A DNA stretch of 64,000 nt from Blautia sp. (GTDB lineage: Bacteria; Bacillota; Clostridia; Lachnospirales; Lachnospiraceae), in NCBI GenBank assembly GCA_017515325.1, contig JAFWGA010000057.1:95491-159490 (forward strand). Reading direction: 5' to 3'. Made by a program: the position numbers and the translations under genes. This document shows positions 25,407-35,999 of the stretch, one piece after another; the stretch's first letter is position 1, and every line of letters begins with the position of its first letter. Under the pieces are notes generated by a model. It did no database searches and was not told the DNA's origin. It was given only the letters and a program-made list of their open reading frames with translations.

Positions 25407-26597
25407 CTACAAAAGCTCCCGGAGCGCGTCAAGCAGACGCCAGGCCGCTTCCTCCTTGCTCATGAGCGGAAGACTTTGATCTCTGTCCTTCGTGATCAGA
25501 GTCAAAACATTGGTGTCCCCCGCAAAACCCGCCCCTTCTACTTTCAGGTTATTGGCGGCTATCATATCCAGGTTTTTGGATTCAAGCTTCTTCCGGGAAT
25601 TGACCAGCAGATCCTTTGTCTCCATGGAAAAGCCGCACAGAATCTGTCCCGGCTTTTTGTGTTCTCCCAGATACTTCAGGATATCGTCTGTCGCCTCCAA
25701 AGTCAGGGTAAGGCCGGCCCCCTTCTTTTTGATCTTGTCTGTCGCCTGGCTCTCGGGACGAAAATCCGCCACAGCCGCTGCCTTGATGATGATGTCAGCT
25801 TCCTCCTGCCTTTGCGTAACCGCGTCGAACATCTCGCGGGCTGTCGTCACCCGAACCACATTGACAAAGGCAGGGGGAACGATACTGACCGGCCCGCTCA
25901 CCAAGGTCACGTCTGCCCCCCTTAGCATGGCAGCATGAGCAATGGCATATCCCATTTTCCCGGAGGAATGATTGGTGATGTAGCGAACCGGATCGATGCT
26001 TTCCTGCGTCGGACCGGCAGTGACCAAAAGACGTTTCCCCTTCAGATCCTTGGGTCCTGCCAGCTCACGTTCCAGCCACCGGAACAGTTCTTCGGGCTCC
26101 GGCATTTTCCCGGGTCCGATGTCCCTGCAGGCCAGATATCCCACACGGGGAGCGATAATCCGGTAACCCCTGGCTTCAAGCCTTTTCAGATTGTCCTGAA
26201 CTACCGGGTTCTCATACATTCGGGTATTCATGGCAGGTGAGACCAGAATGGGACAAGTGCAGGCCAAGGCCGTTGTCGTCAGCATATCGTCGGCAATCCC
26301 ATAGGAGAGCTTTCCGATCACATTGGCTGTCGCCGGCGCAATCATGAGCACAGACGCCTTTTTCGCCAGCGAGATGTGGCCGACCTCAAATTCAAAATTC
26401 CTGTCAAAGGTATCCGATATACACTTATTGCCCGTCAAGGTCTCAAAGGTGATGGGATGGATGAAGTTCATGGCATTTTTTGTCATGAGAACATGGACTT
26501 CCGCGCCCTGCTTTACCAGCATACTGGCAAGTGATGCCGTCTTATAGGCTGCTATGCTGCCGGTTACTCCAAGGATAATTGTTTTTCCCTTAAACAT
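25407..26597 (-). CDS. coaBC: Bifunctional phosphopantothenoylcysteine decarboxylase / phosphopantothenate-cysteine ligase
   Basis: A 396-residue two-domain CoA enzyme. The N-terminal flavoprotein decarboxylase (CoaC) has GVTGSIAAYKTASLA and the substrate loop SPAMNTRMYENP. The C-terminal CTP-dependent ligase (CoaB) has AGPTQESIDPVRYITNHSSGKMG. The ATG at 26597 gives the usual N-terminus MFKGKTIILGV; the frame is open upstream but overlaps the cyclophilin gene. The ribosome binding site is weak, and the gap to the upstream gene is only 13 bases. Confidence 0.95.
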   Translation of the reverse strand: MFKGKTIILGVTGSIAAYKTASLASMLVKQGAEVHVLMTKNAMNFIHPITFETLTGNKCISDTFDRNFEFEVGHISLAKKASVLMIAPATANVIGKLSYGIADDMLTTTALACTCPILVSPAMNTRMYENPVVQDNLKRLEARGYRIIAPRVGYLACRDIGPGKMPEPEELFRWLERELAGPKDLKGKRLLVTAGPTQESIDPVRYITNHSSGKMGYAIAHAAMLRGADVTLVSGPVSIVPPAFVNVVRVTTAREMFDAVTQRQEEADIIIKAAAVADFRPESQATDKIKKKGAGLTLTLEATDDILKYLGEHKKPGQILCGFSMETKDLLVNSRKKLESKNLDMIAANNLKVEGAGFAGDTNVLTLITKDRDQSLPLMSKEEAAWRLLDALRELL

Positions 26598-26610
26598 CTG
26601 TTTGGCTTTC

Positions 26611-27360
26611 TTAATCCAGGATAAGGATACTGTCGATGATGGGCTGCTTCTCGCGCTCAATTGTCCCGTTCTGGTCTATGGGTGCAGCATCGGCAGCAAT
26701 CTTGTCAACGACATCCATACCTGCCGTTACATGGCCAAAGGCAGCATATTCCCCGTCCAGATAGGAAGCATCCGCATGCATGATAAAGAACTGGCTGCTG
26801 GCGCTGTCAGGATCTTTGCTTCTTGCCATAGAGATCACGCCTCTTTCATGGGAAATATTGTTCTCATGCCCATTGCTGGCAAATTCGCCCGTAATATTCT
26901 CCTCGGCGCCTCCGGTACCGTTTCCGTTGGGGTCTCCCCCCTGAATCATGAAACCGGAGATGATCCGGTGGAAGGTCAGGCCGTCATAAAAATGATCCTG
27001 GGCAAGCTTGACAAAGTTCGTCACCGTGATCGGAGCGGTGTCGGCATCCAGCTCCAGGTCGATGGTACCGTAGTCCGCCACATTGATCTGGGCATGATGG
27101 ATACCGGTAAGCTCACCGGACGACAGATCAAGGCTTTGTGCGGCAGCCTCTTCATCCCCAGCCACAAAAATGTCTGTCTGGTCAGAGGCTTCCGTCTCAT
27201 TGTCTCCACCGGTAAAGAGATCGGCATTTTCCTCTGCCGTTTCCGTCTGAGTCTCCTCCTTGACCGGCTCCCGATCCGGCTTGGAATCGGCGCAGCCTGC
27301 CAGCACAAAGGTCAATACCAAAACACAGGACAAAACAGCGATCAGTTTTCTCAACTTCAA
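26611..27360 (-). CDS. Cyclophilin-type peptidyl-prolyl isomerase lipoprotein
   Basis: A 249-residue secreted lipoprotein. The signal peptide ends in the lipobox VLAGC, followed by an acidic linker (residues about 25-80). The cyclophilin domain has FHRIISGFMIQGGDP, the core active-site motif, and GVISMARSKDPDSASSQFFI. It probably folds exported proteins at the outer membrane face. The start is a TTG at 27360, eight bases after AGGAGG; upstream ATGs in the same frame lack such a site. It lies between engB and coaBC. Confidence 0.92.
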   Translation of the reverse strand: MKLRKLIAVLSCVLVLTFVLAGCADSKPDREPVKEETQTETAEENADLFTGGDNETEASDQTDIFVAGDEEAAAQSLDLSSGELTGIHHAQINVADYGTIDLELDADTAPITVTNFVKLAQDHFYDGLTFHRIISGFMIQGGDPNGNGTGGAEENITGEFASNGHENNISHERGVISMARSKDPDSASSQFFIMHADASYLDGEYAAFGHVTAGMDVVDKIAADAAPIDQNGTIEREKQPIIDSILILD

Positions 27361-27408
27361 GTGATTTTCCTCCTTTAACATAATAAAAAAGCACGATAAA
27401 ATACAATA

Positions 27409-27472
27409 ACTCAGCGCCATGCGCCTCGTAATCAGAACAGAAAGCACAGCCCCTGTCATCCGGCAGGAGCAC
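27409..27472. repeat. Diverged copy of the 57.4-kb intergenic repeat
   Basis: This segment, between engB and the cyclophilin gene, aligns without large gaps to 57379-57445: both have CTCAGC, then a TGNGCNTCGTA block, CAGAA, GC(G/A)CAGC, CCT, TC and a GGA. About two thirds of positions agree by eye. It suggests a dispersed, degenerating intergenic element family. Confidence 0.5.
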
Positions 27473-27495
27473 GCCTCACAGTTACAGGCCGACAG

Positions 27496-28077
27496 TTACA
27501 GAAAGCTCTCGATCAGTTTCCATATTTCATCCCTTCCCTGCTTTGTCTGGGCAGAAAAAGAGATCAAAATATCCTCCGGCTGCATCCCCAGCCCGGTGCG
27601 CAGAAGGGAAAGAGCCTTCGAGACCTGGCTGCGTTTGAGCTTGTCCAGCTTCGTTGCAATGATGACCGGGCGGAACCCCTTCTGAATAATCCAGTCGTAC
27701 ATCAGTCTGTCATTTTCTCCCGGCTCATGCCGGATATCGACAAGCAGAAATACGACCTTCAACTGTTGGGATGAAAGCAGATACCTCTCGATCATCTTTC
27801 CCCATTTTTCCTTTTCGGACTGAGGAACCTTGGCATAGCCATATCCTGGCAAATCCACCAGATACAGCTCTTCATTGATATGGTAGTAATTAATGGTCTG
27901 AGTCTTGCCGGGCTGGGAACTGGTCCTGGCGAGAGACTTCCGGTTCATCAGAGCATTGATCAAAGAAGATTTCCCCACGTTGGACTTTCCGGCAAAAGCA
28001 ATCTCCGGCTGTGCCGTCTGCGGCAGCCGGCTGGTAACCCCGCACACAATGTCAAGACTGGCCTGTCTGATGACCAT
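27496..28077 (-). CDS. engB: Ribosome biogenesis GTP-binding protein EngB (YsxC)
   Basis: A 193-residue essential GTPase for 50S subunit assembly. The G motifs are [14 protein letters not shown] (G1), TSQPGKTQT (G2), [10 protein letters not shown] (G3) and ATKLDKLKR (G4). Length is normal. It follows lon by 15 bases; the lon-engB pair is widespread in Firmicutes. Confidence 0.97.
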   Translation of the reverse strand: MVIRQASLDIVCGVTSRLPQTAQPEIAFAGKSNVGKSSLINALMNRKSLARTSSQPGKTQTINYYHINEELYLVDLPGYGYAKVPQSEKEKWGKMIERYLLSSQQLKVVFLLVDIRHEPGENDRLMYDWIIQKGFRPVIIATKLDKLKRSQVSKALSLLRTGLGMQPEDILISFSAQTKQGRDEIWKLIESFL

Positions 28078-28092
28078 CCGTTCTTCCTCCTC

Positions 28093-30408
28093 TTATGAAA
28101 CCAAAGCCCTGGCCAGAACCTCCTCCATCGAAGAGACAAAACGGATATCCAGGTCTGCGATAATCTCCTGCTCCATTTCATCGATATCCGGCTTATTCTC
28201 CTTGGGGATGAGAACCTCCTTCAGCTTTGCGTACCTGGCCGCCAGAAGTTTTTCCTTTAACCCTCCGATCGGAAGCACCCTTCCCCGGAGAGTGATCTCT
28301 CCTGTCATAGCCAGGTCCGCCCGTACCGGTTTTTTAATGATGGCCGAAAGCATAGCCGTAGCCATGGTAATCCCTGCAGAAGGGCCGTCTTTTGGAACTG
28401 CTCCCTCCGGAATATGGATATGAATATCATTCTCCCGGAAAAAATCCTGATTCACACCGTACCTGTCAGATACAGAACGAATATAGGATATCCCCGTCTT
28501 GGCCGATTCCTTCATGACATCCCCCAGGCGCCCTGTCATCTGGATCTCGCCCTTGCCTGGCATAACGTTGACCTCGATCTCCAGTGTGTCACCTCCGACC
28601 TGGGTCCAGGCCAACCCTCTGGCAATGCCTATCTCGTCCTTTTTGTTTGCCATCAGATAATTATAACGCATTTTTCCCAGATAATCGGTAATATTCCTTG
28701 ACGTTACCTTTACCTTTTCCTCCCCGTCCTCCAGAACCAGACGAGCTGTCTTTCGGCAGAGTCTGCCGATCATCCGCTCCAGGTTTCTCACCCCTGCTTC
28801 CTTGGTATAATTGTTGATAATCTTTCTCACAGCAGAGTCGTGGATGGTGAGCATGGAAGCCTCAATTCCGTTTTCCTTCATCTGTTTTGGAATCAGATGC
28901 TCCCTGGCGATGTGCAGCTTTTCATTCTCTGAATATCCGGGGATCTCCAATACCTCCATGCGGTCCAGGAGGGGTCTTGGTATTCCCTGGATGTCATTTG
29001 CTGTGGCGATAAATAGAACGTCAGACAGATCCTGAGGAATCTCCACGTAGTGGTCACTGAAATGACTGTTCTGCTCCGGGTCAAGAACCTCAAGGAGTGC
29101 CGAAGAAACATCACCCTTATAGTCGCTGCCTGTCTTATCGATCTCATCGAGGAGCATCAGAGGATTGGAAACGCCCGCCTGTCTGAGTGCTGTAGTCAGA
29201 TCCCCCGGCAGTGCGCCTACATAGGTCCTCCTGTGTCCGCGGATCTGTGCTTCATCCCTTACTCCTCCCAGGCATATCCTGACATATTTTTTATCCAGGG
29301 CTTCTGCGACAGATTTCGCGATAGAAGTTTTTCCTGTTCCCGGCGGCCCAACAAGACACAGGATAGGGCTTTTCCCATGTTGAGTCAGATGTCGTACGGC
29401 AAGGAACTCCATAATCCGCTCCTTGACATCCTTTAATCCGTAATGCCCCTTTTGCAGGATAGTCCATGCACGCTTCAGGTCCTGGGAATCCTCGGATTTT
29501 TTGTCCCAGGGCAGTTCAAATATCGTCTCCAGGTAGGCTCTCTGGATCGTGCTTTCCGCGGAACTGACATTCATTCTCTTGAAACGGTCGATTTCTCTGG
29601 AGATTTTTTCCTTGACAGAAAGGGAGGCATTAAGAGAGGCAAGCTTCTCTCGGAAATCCTCGGCGTCGTCACCGATATTGTCCTCCCCAAGCTCCTCCCG
29701 TATCACCTTAAGCTGCTCTCTCAGAATATATTCTCTCTGATTTTTGTCAACCTTTATTTTGACCTTGGCCTGCAGTTCCCGGTGAACCTTCAGGACAGCA
29801 ATCTCATTGGAGAGAATGGCACCGAGAACCTCATATTGTTCCTCTAAAGAGATTGCCTCCAGAAGTCTCTGACGGCGCTGCCAGGGCATAGGCATATGGA
29901 CACCGATCTGCTCGATCAAACGATCGGCCTTTGTCTCTGAAGCGATCTGGCGGGCCAATTCCCTCCCTATCTTTCCGCCGCAGGCAACATACTCGCCGAA
30001 AAGCTCACTGATTCCACGGAACATTGCCTCCTCCATTGTCGGGTCTGTCGCTGTCTCTTCAGAATCCAGCAGCTCTATGCGGGCACTAAGATAAGGGGTT
30101 TCCATAACAAGATCCATCAGCTCAGCTCTTTGCCTTCCTTCCGCCAGAACACGCTCCATATCCTGGGAAAGCTTTGCCACCTGACGTATCACCACAAGGG
30201 TTCCAACCTGATACAGATCCGAAAAGCCGGGATCCTCCGTGTCCATATTTCTCTGCGTGATGACAAACAAAGTGTGATCCTTCAGCAAAGCATTTTCCAC
30301 CGCCTGTTTTGATTTTGCCCTGCTGATATCAAAATGGACAACCATCCCAGGAAGAATGGTTGTCCCTCTGAGGGCGACAGTCGGCATTATCATGATCTGA
30401 TTATCCAT
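28093..30408 (-). CDS. lon: ATP-dependent protease Lon
   Basis: A 771-residue LonA protease. The N-terminal substrate-binding domain starts [21 protein letters not shown]. The AAA+ domain has Walker [19 protein letters not shown] and DEIDKTG. The C-terminal S16 protease domain has the catalytic serine in [15 protein letters not shown] and a lysine about 40 residues later. It degrades misfolded and regulatory proteins in the cytoplasm. It is part of the tig-clpP-clpX-lon-engB block. Confidence 0.97.
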   Translation of the reverse strand: MDNQIMIMPTVALRGTTILPGMVVHFDISRAKSKQAVENALLKDHTLFVITQRNMDTEDPGFSDLYQVGTLVVIRQVAKLSQDMERVLAEGRQRAELMDLVMETPYLSARIELLDSEETATDPTMEEAMFRGISELFGEYVACGGKIGRELARQIASETKADRLIEQIGVHMPMPWQRRQRLLEAISLEEQYEVLGAILSNEIAVLKVHRELQAKVKIKVDKNQREYILREQLKVIREELGEDNIGDDAEDFREKLASLNASLSVKEKISREIDRFKRMNVSSAESTIQRAYLETIFELPWDKKSEDSQDLKRAWTILQKGHYGLKDVKERIMEFLAVRHLTQHGKSPILCLVGPPGTGKTSIAKSVAEALDKKYVRICLGGVRDEAQIRGHRRTYVGALPGDLTTALRQAGVSNPLMLLDEIDKTGSDYKGDVSSALLEVLDPEQNSHFSDHYVEIPQDLSDVLFIATANDIQGIPRPLLDRMEVLEIPGYSENEKLHIAREHLIPKQMKENGIEASMLTIHDSAVRKIINNYTKEAGVRNLERMIGRLCRKTARLVLEDGEEKVKVTSRNITDYLGKMRYNYLMANKKDEIGIARGLAWTQVGGDTLEIEVNVMPGKGEIQMTGRLGDVMKESAKTGISYIRSVSDRYGVNQDFFRENDIHIHIPEGAVPKDGPSAGITMATAMLSAIIKKPVRADLAMTGEITLRGRVLPIGGLKEKLLAARYAKLKEVLIPKENKPDIDEMEQEIIADLDIRFVSSMEEVLARALVS

Positions 30409-30473
30409 GCAAACTCCTGTCCTTTATTCGGAACAACGTATGGAAACAACTATCTGTCCCGGCCAGCCACTGT

Positions 30474-31793
30474 TCAGGCTGTCTCTGTATTCCCTTTTTT
30501 GCGAACCCTGGACTGTTTTCTGGTGACCGGAGCCGGCTCGCCGTGAATCACAAGCGCCTCTCCCACCCCATCCACAAGGTCCTTTGTAATTGTCACTTCA
30601 CGTATCGTGTTGTCTGAGGGAACCCGGTACATCAGATCCATCAGGATATCCTCCATGATGGCGCGCAGTCCACGAGCCCCGGTTTTCCTCTGAATGGCCT
30701 TTTTAGCCATAGCCGTCAGGGCGTCATCTTCAAAGTTCAGTTGTACATCATCCATCTCAAACAGCTTCCGATACTGCTTTGTCAGAGCATTCTTTGGCTC
30801 CTGAAGAATGCGCACGAGGGTAGCCTCGTCAAGGCCGTCCAGTGTCACCACCACAGGGACACGCCCCACAAATTCCGGGATCAGGCCAAAACGGATCAAA
30901 TCCTCCGGCATGACATCCTTGAAGATTTCCCCTACATTTCTTGCTTCCTTCGCCGTGATTTCAGCTCCAAAACCTATGGCCTTCGTATCCTGACGACTCT
31001 CTATAATCTTTTCCAATCCATCAAAAGCACCGCCGCAGATAAACAGAATATTGGTCGTGTCAATCTGCAAAAATTCCTGATGCGGATGTTTGCGCCCGCC
31101 CTGAGGCGGAACATTGGCCACAGTCCCTTCCAGAATCTTTAACAGAGCCTGCTGCACACCTTCGCCCGAAACGTCCCTGGTGATGGATACGTTTTCCGAT
31201 TTCCTGGTGATCTTATCAATCTCATCAATATAGACGATGCCATACTGAGCCCGTTCAATATCATAATCCGCAGCCTGAATGATCTTCAGGAGGATATTCT
31301 CCACATCCTCGCCGACATAACCGGCTTCTGTCAGGGTTGTGGCATCAGCAATGGCAAAGGGTACATTGAGAAGCCTTGCCAGAGTCTGGGCCAGAAGCGT
31401 TTTCCCACAGCCGGTAGGCCCCAGCATCAGAATATTGCTCTTCTGAAGCTCAACATCAAGATTCTTCGAAGCCATGACACGCTTATAATGGTTATAGACC
31501 GCTACCGCCAGAGCCTTTTTGGCCTGATCCTGACCGATCACATAATCATCCAGTATCGCATGGATATCCTCGGGCCGCATCAGATTGATATCTGTATCAG
31601 ATTTCAGCTTGGGATAGCCGTTCAGCTCTTCATCCAGGATTTCATTGCAAACGCTGACACAGCCGTCGCAAATATAGATACCCTCCGGCCCTGAGATCAG
31701 TTTTTCTACCTGATCCTCTGTCTTATTACAAAATGAGCATCGTATCCTCATATCCCGAACTTTTCCCTTTCCCTTGCCACCTTTTTCCGCCAT
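30474..31793 (-). CDS. clpX: ClpXP protease ATPase subunit ClpX
   Basis: A 439-residue AAA+ unfoldase. The N-terminal zinc-binding domain has RCSFCNK and CDGCVSVC. Walker A is [15 protein letters not shown] and Walker B is VYIDEIDKI; the pore and sensor regions are normal. It hands substrates to ClpP, encoded 34 bases upstream. The ATG at 31793 gives the family start; an ATG at 31853 would overlap clpP and is less likely, and one at 31751 (MRIRCSF) is a possible alternative. Confidence 0.95.
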   Translation of the reverse strand: MAEKGGKGKGKVRDMRIRCSFCNKTEDQVEKLISGPEGIYICDGCVSVCNEILDEELNGYPKLKSDTDINLMRPEDIHAILDDYVIGQDQAKKALAVAVYNHYKRVMASKNLDVELQKSNILMLGPTGCGKTLLAQTLARLLNVPFAIADATTLTEAGYVGEDVENILLKIIQAADYDIERAQYGIVYIDEIDKITRKSENVSITRDVSGEGVQQALLKILEGTVANVPPQGGRKHPHQEFLQIDTTNILFICGGAFDGLEKIIESRQDTKAIGFGAEITAKEARNVGEIFKDVMPEDLIRFGLIPEFVGRVPVVVTLDGLDEATLVRILQEPKNALTKQYRKLFEMDDVQLNFEDDALTAMAKKAIQRKTGARGLRAIMEDILMDLMYRVPSDNTIREVTITKDLVDGVGEALVIHGEPAPVTRKQSRVRKKGNTETA

Positions 31794-31827
31794 TCGCTTT
31801 AACCTGTTCCTCTCGTCTGGGTTTATC

Positions 31828-32409
31828 TCATTTATGAACGACAACCCCATCAATCAGGCCGTATTCCTTCGCTTCCCCGGCAGACATATAATTATCCCTC
31901 TCTGTGTCCCGCGCAATCACGTCATAAGGCTGGCCTGTATTTTCGGCCAGAATCTCATTCAAAGTTTTTTTCGTACGAAGGATATGCTCTGCAGCGATCT
32001 GAATCTCTGTAGCCTGTCCCTGGGCTCCTCCTGACGGCTGATGGATCATGATGGTGGCATTGGGAAGAGCAAACCTCTTTCCCTTGCTGCCTCCGGCCAG
32101 AAGAAATGCTCCCATGGACGCAGCCAGACCCAGGCAGATCGTAGAAACATCACATTTTATATACTGCATCGTATCATAAATGGCCATTCCTGCCGTAACC
32201 GATCCACCGGGGCTGTTGATATACAGCTGGATATCCTTTCCCGGGTCCTCTGCCTCCAGGAAAAGCAGCTGGGCGACAGTCAGAGAGGCAGTCACATCGT
32301 TGACCTCCTCTCCCAGGAAAATAATCCGATCCTTTAACAGCCTGGAATAAATATCATAAGTGCGTTCGCCCCTGCTTGTCTGCTCTAAGACATATGGCAC
32401 TAAGCTCAT
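31828..32409 (-). CDS. clpP: ATP-dependent Clp protease proteolytic subunit
   Basis: A 193-residue serine protease forming the double heptameric chamber. The catalytic serine is in [11 protein letters not shown], and the histidine in [16 protein letters not shown]. The ATG at 32409 follows GAGGAGGAG at a good distance and gives [16 protein letters not shown], the standard N-terminus. It lies between tig and clpX. Confidence 0.97.
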   Translation of the reverse strand: MSLVPYVLEQTSRGERTYDIYSRLLKDRIIFLGEEVNDVTASLTVAQLLFLEAEDPGKDIQLYINSPGGSVTAGMAIYDTMQYIKCDVSTICLGLAASMGAFLLAGGSKGKRFALPNATIMIHQPSGGAQGQATEIQIAAEHILRTKKTLNEILAENTGQPYDVIARDTERDNYMSAGEAKEYGLIDGVVVHK

Positions 32410-32494
32410 GTATCTTATCTCCTCCTCTAATAGTAAACGAACCAAATTTTTCAAGATCGTTACGATTGAGCCCTTCCGAAACAGAAACCAGGGA

Positions 32495-33772
32495 TCAGAC
32501 AGCGGAATCCGCAAGCATCTGAATTACCTTCTGGGCAGAGAGCTCCTGCCTCATCTGGTCCTCGGAGCCCTTCATGTACTCACGAACCTTATCAATCTCC
32601 ATACCGCTCTCCTGGGCGATACGGGCATACTCTGCCTCAAGCTCCTCGTCTGTCACTGTAATGCCTTCTGTCTGCGCGATCTTCTCCAGTACCAGGGAAG
32701 TACGGATCCGGCGGGTCGCATTGGGTTTCATGCCCTCGACAAAGCTTTCGATGGTCTGACCGCTGTACTGAAGATACTGATCCAGATTCATACCCTGCAT
32801 CTCCAGATTGTGGGCATATTCCTCGGCGATATTCCTGGCCTGGGTATCGATCATGGCATCAGGGATGTCCATGACTGCATTCTCCACTGCCTTTTCGACA
32901 GCGGCGTTCTCCAGTGCCTGTCTGGCGGCCTTCTCCTGGCGCTCCAGCAGGGAAGCCTTCACACTTTCCCGGTATTCAGAGAAGGTATTAAAGTCGGAGA
33001 CATCCTGCGCAAACTCATCATTCAGCTCCGGAAGCTCCTTTGTCTCAACCTTCTTGATATTGCAGACAAAAACGGCAGCCTTTCCGGCAAGAGAGGCTTC
33101 ATGGTAGTCCTCGGGGAAGGTTACATAAACCTTGGCCTCATCGCCGGCATAAACCCCCTCCAGCTGGTCTTCAAAACCGGGGATAAAGCTGTTGGAGCCC
33201 AAAACAAGGGGAAAACCGTTCCCGGATCCGCCATCAAAGGCTGCTCCATCGATCGTGCCATTAAAGTCCATCGTGACAGTGTCACCCTTTTCAGCGCCTC
33301 TGCCCTCTACCAATACCTTACGGGAATTTTTGTCCTGTTCGCGGGCAATCTCCTGATCCACCTGTTCGTCGGTAACATTCACTTCCTGACGCGGAATCTC
33401 GAAGCCCTTATATTGTCCCAGCTCCACATCGGGCTTAAGGGCAACCTCGGCAGTAAAAACCATGGGTTTCCCTGGCTCAAGTGTCACAATCTCTATCTTA
33501 GGCCGTGAAACGATATCAAGACCGCAGTCCTTAATGGCGAGACTATACTGTTCCGGAATCAGATCATTGGCCGCATCCTCCAGAAAGATTTCAGCACCAT
33601 ATATTCTCTCGACCATCCTGCGGGGGGCTTTCCCTTTTCTGAAGCCAGGAACGCTGATCCGGTTCTTCATCCGCTGATAAACCTTCTGTATCGCTTTCTC
33701 CAGATCTTCTACGGCCACATCAATGGTAAGCTTGGCCATATTCTTCTCCAGTGTCTCAACCTGTAAACTCAT
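32495..33772 (-). CDS. tig: Trigger factor
   Basis: A 425-residue ribosome-bound chaperone and prolyl isomerase. The N-terminal ribosome-binding domain has [15 protein letters not shown], the signature loop. An FKBP domain with [14 protein letters not shown] follows, then a helical C-terminal domain. The ATG at 33772 follows AGGAGG by 11 bases; the frame is open further upstream but runs through the promoter region. It is the first gene of the tig-clpP-clpX-lon-engB block. Confidence 0.96.
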   Translation of the reverse strand: MSLQVETLEKNMAKLTIDVAVEDLEKAIQKVYQRMKNRISVPGFRKGKAPRRMVERIYGAEIFLEDAANDLIPEQYSLAIKDCGLDIVSRPKIEIVTLEPGKPMVFTAEVALKPDVELGQYKGFEIPRQEVNVTDEQVDQEIAREQDKNSRKVLVEGRGAEKGDTVTMDFNGTIDGAAFDGGSGNGFPLVLGSNSFIPGFEDQLEGVYAGDEAKVYVTFPEDYHEASLAGKAAVFVCNIKKVETKELPELNDEFAQDVSDFNTFSEYRESVKASLLERQEKAARQALENAAVEKAVENAVMDIPDAMIDTQARNIAEEYAHNLEMQGMNLDQYLQYSGQTIESFVEGMKPNATRRIRTSLVLEKIAQTEGITVTDEELEAEYARIAQESGMEIDKVREYMKGSEDQMRQELSAQKVIQMLADSAV

Positions 33773-33824
33773 ATGCTTATGTTCCTCCTGTATCCTATAC
33801 TTGCTTTTCTGCAATCGATTCAAT

Positions 33825-33833
33825 AGTATAACA
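33825..33833 (-). promoter_or_regulatory. Predicted extended -10 promoter of tig
   Basis: On the minus strand TGTTATACT is an extended -10 element (TGn plus TATACT). It lies 53 bases before the tig start. No convincing -35 hexamer is seen 17 bases upstream, which extended -10 promoters can do without. The same TGTTATACT element precedes the SH3b gene. Confidence 0.5.
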
Positions 33834-33879
33834 TAGAGGAAAGAAAAAAGAAACCGTTTTTTTGTATACTTTTGTTTAC

Positions 33880-33908
33880 TTGACGAATCTCCATCAAATG
33901 TGTAAAAT
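33880..33908 (+). promoter_or_regulatory. Predicted promoter of the DJ-1 gene and downstream cluster
   Basis: TTGACG (33880-33885) and TAAAAT (33903-33908) are separated by 17 bases. It points toward the DJ-1/PfpI gene at 33966 and faces away from the divergent tig promoter. It could drive the SGNH-MBOAT genes that follow closely. Confidence 0.65.
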
Positions 33909-33965
33909 ACCTTCAAATATTTAGTATGATATGAGTATAAAAATGATAAATGAAGGAGGAAAATA

Positions 33966-34523
33966 ATGAAAAAAAAGGGTTATATTTTTCTCGCCGACGG
34001 TTTTGAGGATATCGAAGGACTGACTGTCGTGGATCTGATGCGCAGAGCCGGAATCGATATCGTGACGGTTTCCATAAAAGAAGAAACCTCCGTTATCACC
34101 AGCCACGGGATCAAAATGCAAACGGACACGGTTTTTTCCTCTGTTGATTTTGACGATGCAGACCTTTTGGTGCTCCCGGGAGGGAAAGCAGGGACCCAGA
34201 ACCTAAAGGCTTTTCCCCCTCTTGCCGATCTTTTGAAATCCTTCGACGCACAAGGCCGCAGGATCGCTGCGATCTGTGCCGCTCCCACCATCCTCTCCGA
34301 TCTTGGCTTGCTGAGGGGAAAACAGGCGACCTCTTATCCTTCCTGTCAGCCTCAGATCAACTGTGCCTCCTATTCGGAAAATAAAGTCGTCACAGACGGA
34401 CATATCACTACCAGCCGGGGAATGGGAACCTCCATCGATTTTGGACTGGCCCTGATATCCTTGCTCCTTGGTGAAGAAAAGGCCACCGAGATAGCTGACT
34501 CTATTGTTTACCGGCCTGAATAA
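33966..34523 (+). CDS. DJ-1/PfpI family protein
   Basis: A 185-residue DJ-1/PfpI-fold protein. The start GYIFLADGFEDIEGLTVVDLMRRAGI and the nucleophile-elbow cysteine in AAICAAPTILSDLGLL match YajL/DJ-1 type members. LVLPGGKAGTQNL is also typical. Members act as glyoxalases, deglycases or stress chaperones; the exact reaction here is unknown. GAAGGAGG precedes the start. The SGNH-type gene begins three bases after its stop codon, so the two are probably cotranscribed. Confidence 0.93.
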   Translation: MKKKGYIFLADGFEDIEGLTVVDLMRRAGIDIVTVSIKEETSVITSHGIKMQTDTVFSSVDFDDADLLVLPGGKAGTQNLKAFPPLADLLKSFDAQGRRIAAICAAPTILSDLGLLRGKQATSYPSCQPQINCASYSENKVVTDGHITTSRGMGTSIDFGLALISLLLGEEKATEIADSIVYRPE

Positions 34524-34526
34524 AAT

Positions 34527-35999
34527 ATGAAAAAGCAGGTTTTTCGCGCAACAGTTTTTCTCCTGTTGCTGTGTTTTCTTGTCAGATACCTCAGCCAGGT
34601 GACTGTCCGTAAAGATTCCTATTATAAGTTACATTCTTTTTTTGAAAGAAAGGATGATTTCGACGTACTGTTTTTCGGGATCAGCCATACTCAGGCAGGG
34701 ATCTCCCCCATGGTTCTATGGCAGCAATATGGAATCACTTCCTTCAATTTCGCTGAATCAAGGTGTGAAATTCCCTTCAGCTATTGGCTGCTGAAAAATG
34801 CCCTGGAGTATTCTTCTCCGTCCTTGGTGGTGATGGATATCAGAAGGGCCGACCGACAGGAAATCATAGCCTTGGATGGCTATTCCACCGTTTTTGACGA
34901 ATTTCCTCTTTCCCTTGTCAAAATAGAAGCTGCCCTGGATCTGTTGCCCACCTGGGATCAGCGTCTGGAGCTTATCCTCCCTCTTTTCAGATTCCATGGT
35001 CGATGGAAAGAATTAAATCGGTTTGATTTTTATCATGAACCATCCCGGGAAAGAATCGATATGGGAGGATCAGCCTACAATAACGCGCATCTTTCTGTGG
35101 CTGTTCCTGCTGATTTCGAGCTTCTTCCGGTTTCTGAAAAGCATTCTCCCGAAAAGGCTTCAGAAGAATACCTGCGCAGAATTATCGAACTGTGTCAGGA
35201 AAAAAACATAGATGTCCTCCTGGTCGAATTGCCCTACCCGGCCGATGCCGAAAGCCAAAAATACGCCAACGGTATCACGGACCTGGCGGCTGAATATGGC
35301 ATTGATTACCTGAATATGCACCAGATACCAGGGATCGTTGACTTTACCGTAGATATGAATGATGCCGACTCTCACCTGAACGATTCGGGTGCCTACAAAT
35401 TGACCTGCTTTATCGGGCAATATCTCAGAAACAGGTACCAAATCCCCAGTCATCGCTACGACAACCAGTATAAATGGTGGCATCAAAGATACACCTGGTA
35501 TTTGTCTCATCGCAACCGCAGAATCAGTCAGCAAAATTCCCTGGAAAACTTCCTGATGTTATCCTCTCATGGCAGTATCGGCAGTCTGATCTATATTCCT
35601 GCCCAGGCTGCAGAAAAAATGGATGAGAGAATGCGAAGAATCCTGATGAATCTGTCTGAAGATACGACTGCCATTGATCTTTCCGGGATAAAGGGAGAAG
35701 ACCTTCTTCTCATCACAGGCTGGCAAAAACAGGTGCTCTATTGCGGGAAGCCGGATCATGTCCCATCCGATCTGTCCGATGAAATATGGGAAAGCCTAAA
35801 GCTTTTTCCCGGACAGGGCTCAATCCGTATCCGTATTTCTTCAGAACAAAGCAAACAAACCCAGACCTTCGAGCTGACACCTAAGCAGGAAGATGAAATC
35901 TGTTGTCTGACAAAGATTTGGCATTACGGCCAGGTTTACCCTTCTGTTTTTTGTTTCTCGCATGGTGCCTTTTCTCGGTTTAGCGGTCATGACTTATAA
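34527..35999 (+). CDS. SGNH-type membrane-anchored protein (DltD/AlgX-like), copy 1
   Basis: A 490-residue protein with one N-terminal membrane anchor (residues 5-24) and the rest probably outside. It has an SGNH-like active site: the serine in FFGISHTQAG (S53) and an Asp-His pair in DADSHLNDSGAY (about 279-283). It precedes an MBOAT O-acyltransferase with overlap, as DltD follows DltB and AlgX follows AlgI in alanylation or acetylation systems. It likely moves an acyl group onto a surface polymer. No ribosome binding site is seen; translation is probably coupled to DJ-1. A paralogue lies at 46107. Confidence 0.8.
   Translation: MKKQVFRATVFLLLLCFLVRYLSQVTVRKDSYYKLHSFFERKDDFDVLFFGISHTQAGISPMVLWQQYGITSFNFAESRCEIPFSYWLLKNALEYSSPSLVVMDIRRADRQEIIALDGYSTVFDEFPLSLVKIEAALDLLPTWDQRLELILPLFRFHGRWKELNRFDFYHEPSRERIDMGGSAYNNAHLSVAVPADFELLPVSEKHSPEKASEEYLRRIIELCQEKNIDVLLVELPYPADAESQKYANGITDLAAEYGIDYLNMHQIPGIVDFTVDMNDADSHLNDSGAYKLTCFIGQYLRNRYQIPSHRYDNQYKWWHQRYTWYLSHRNRRISQQNSLENFLMLSSHGSIGSLIYIPAQAAEKMDERMRRILMNLSEDTTAIDLSGIKGEDLLLITGWQKQVLYCGKPDHVPSDLSDEIWESLKLFPGQGSIRIRISSEQSKQTQTFELTPKQEDEICCLTKIWHYGQVYPSVFCFSHGAFSRFSGHDL

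Noticed and set aside
33772-33916. Longer N-terminus for trigger factor
   Set aside because: The extra 48 codons run through the promoter region and lack family similarity; ATG 33772 has a good ribosome binding site.
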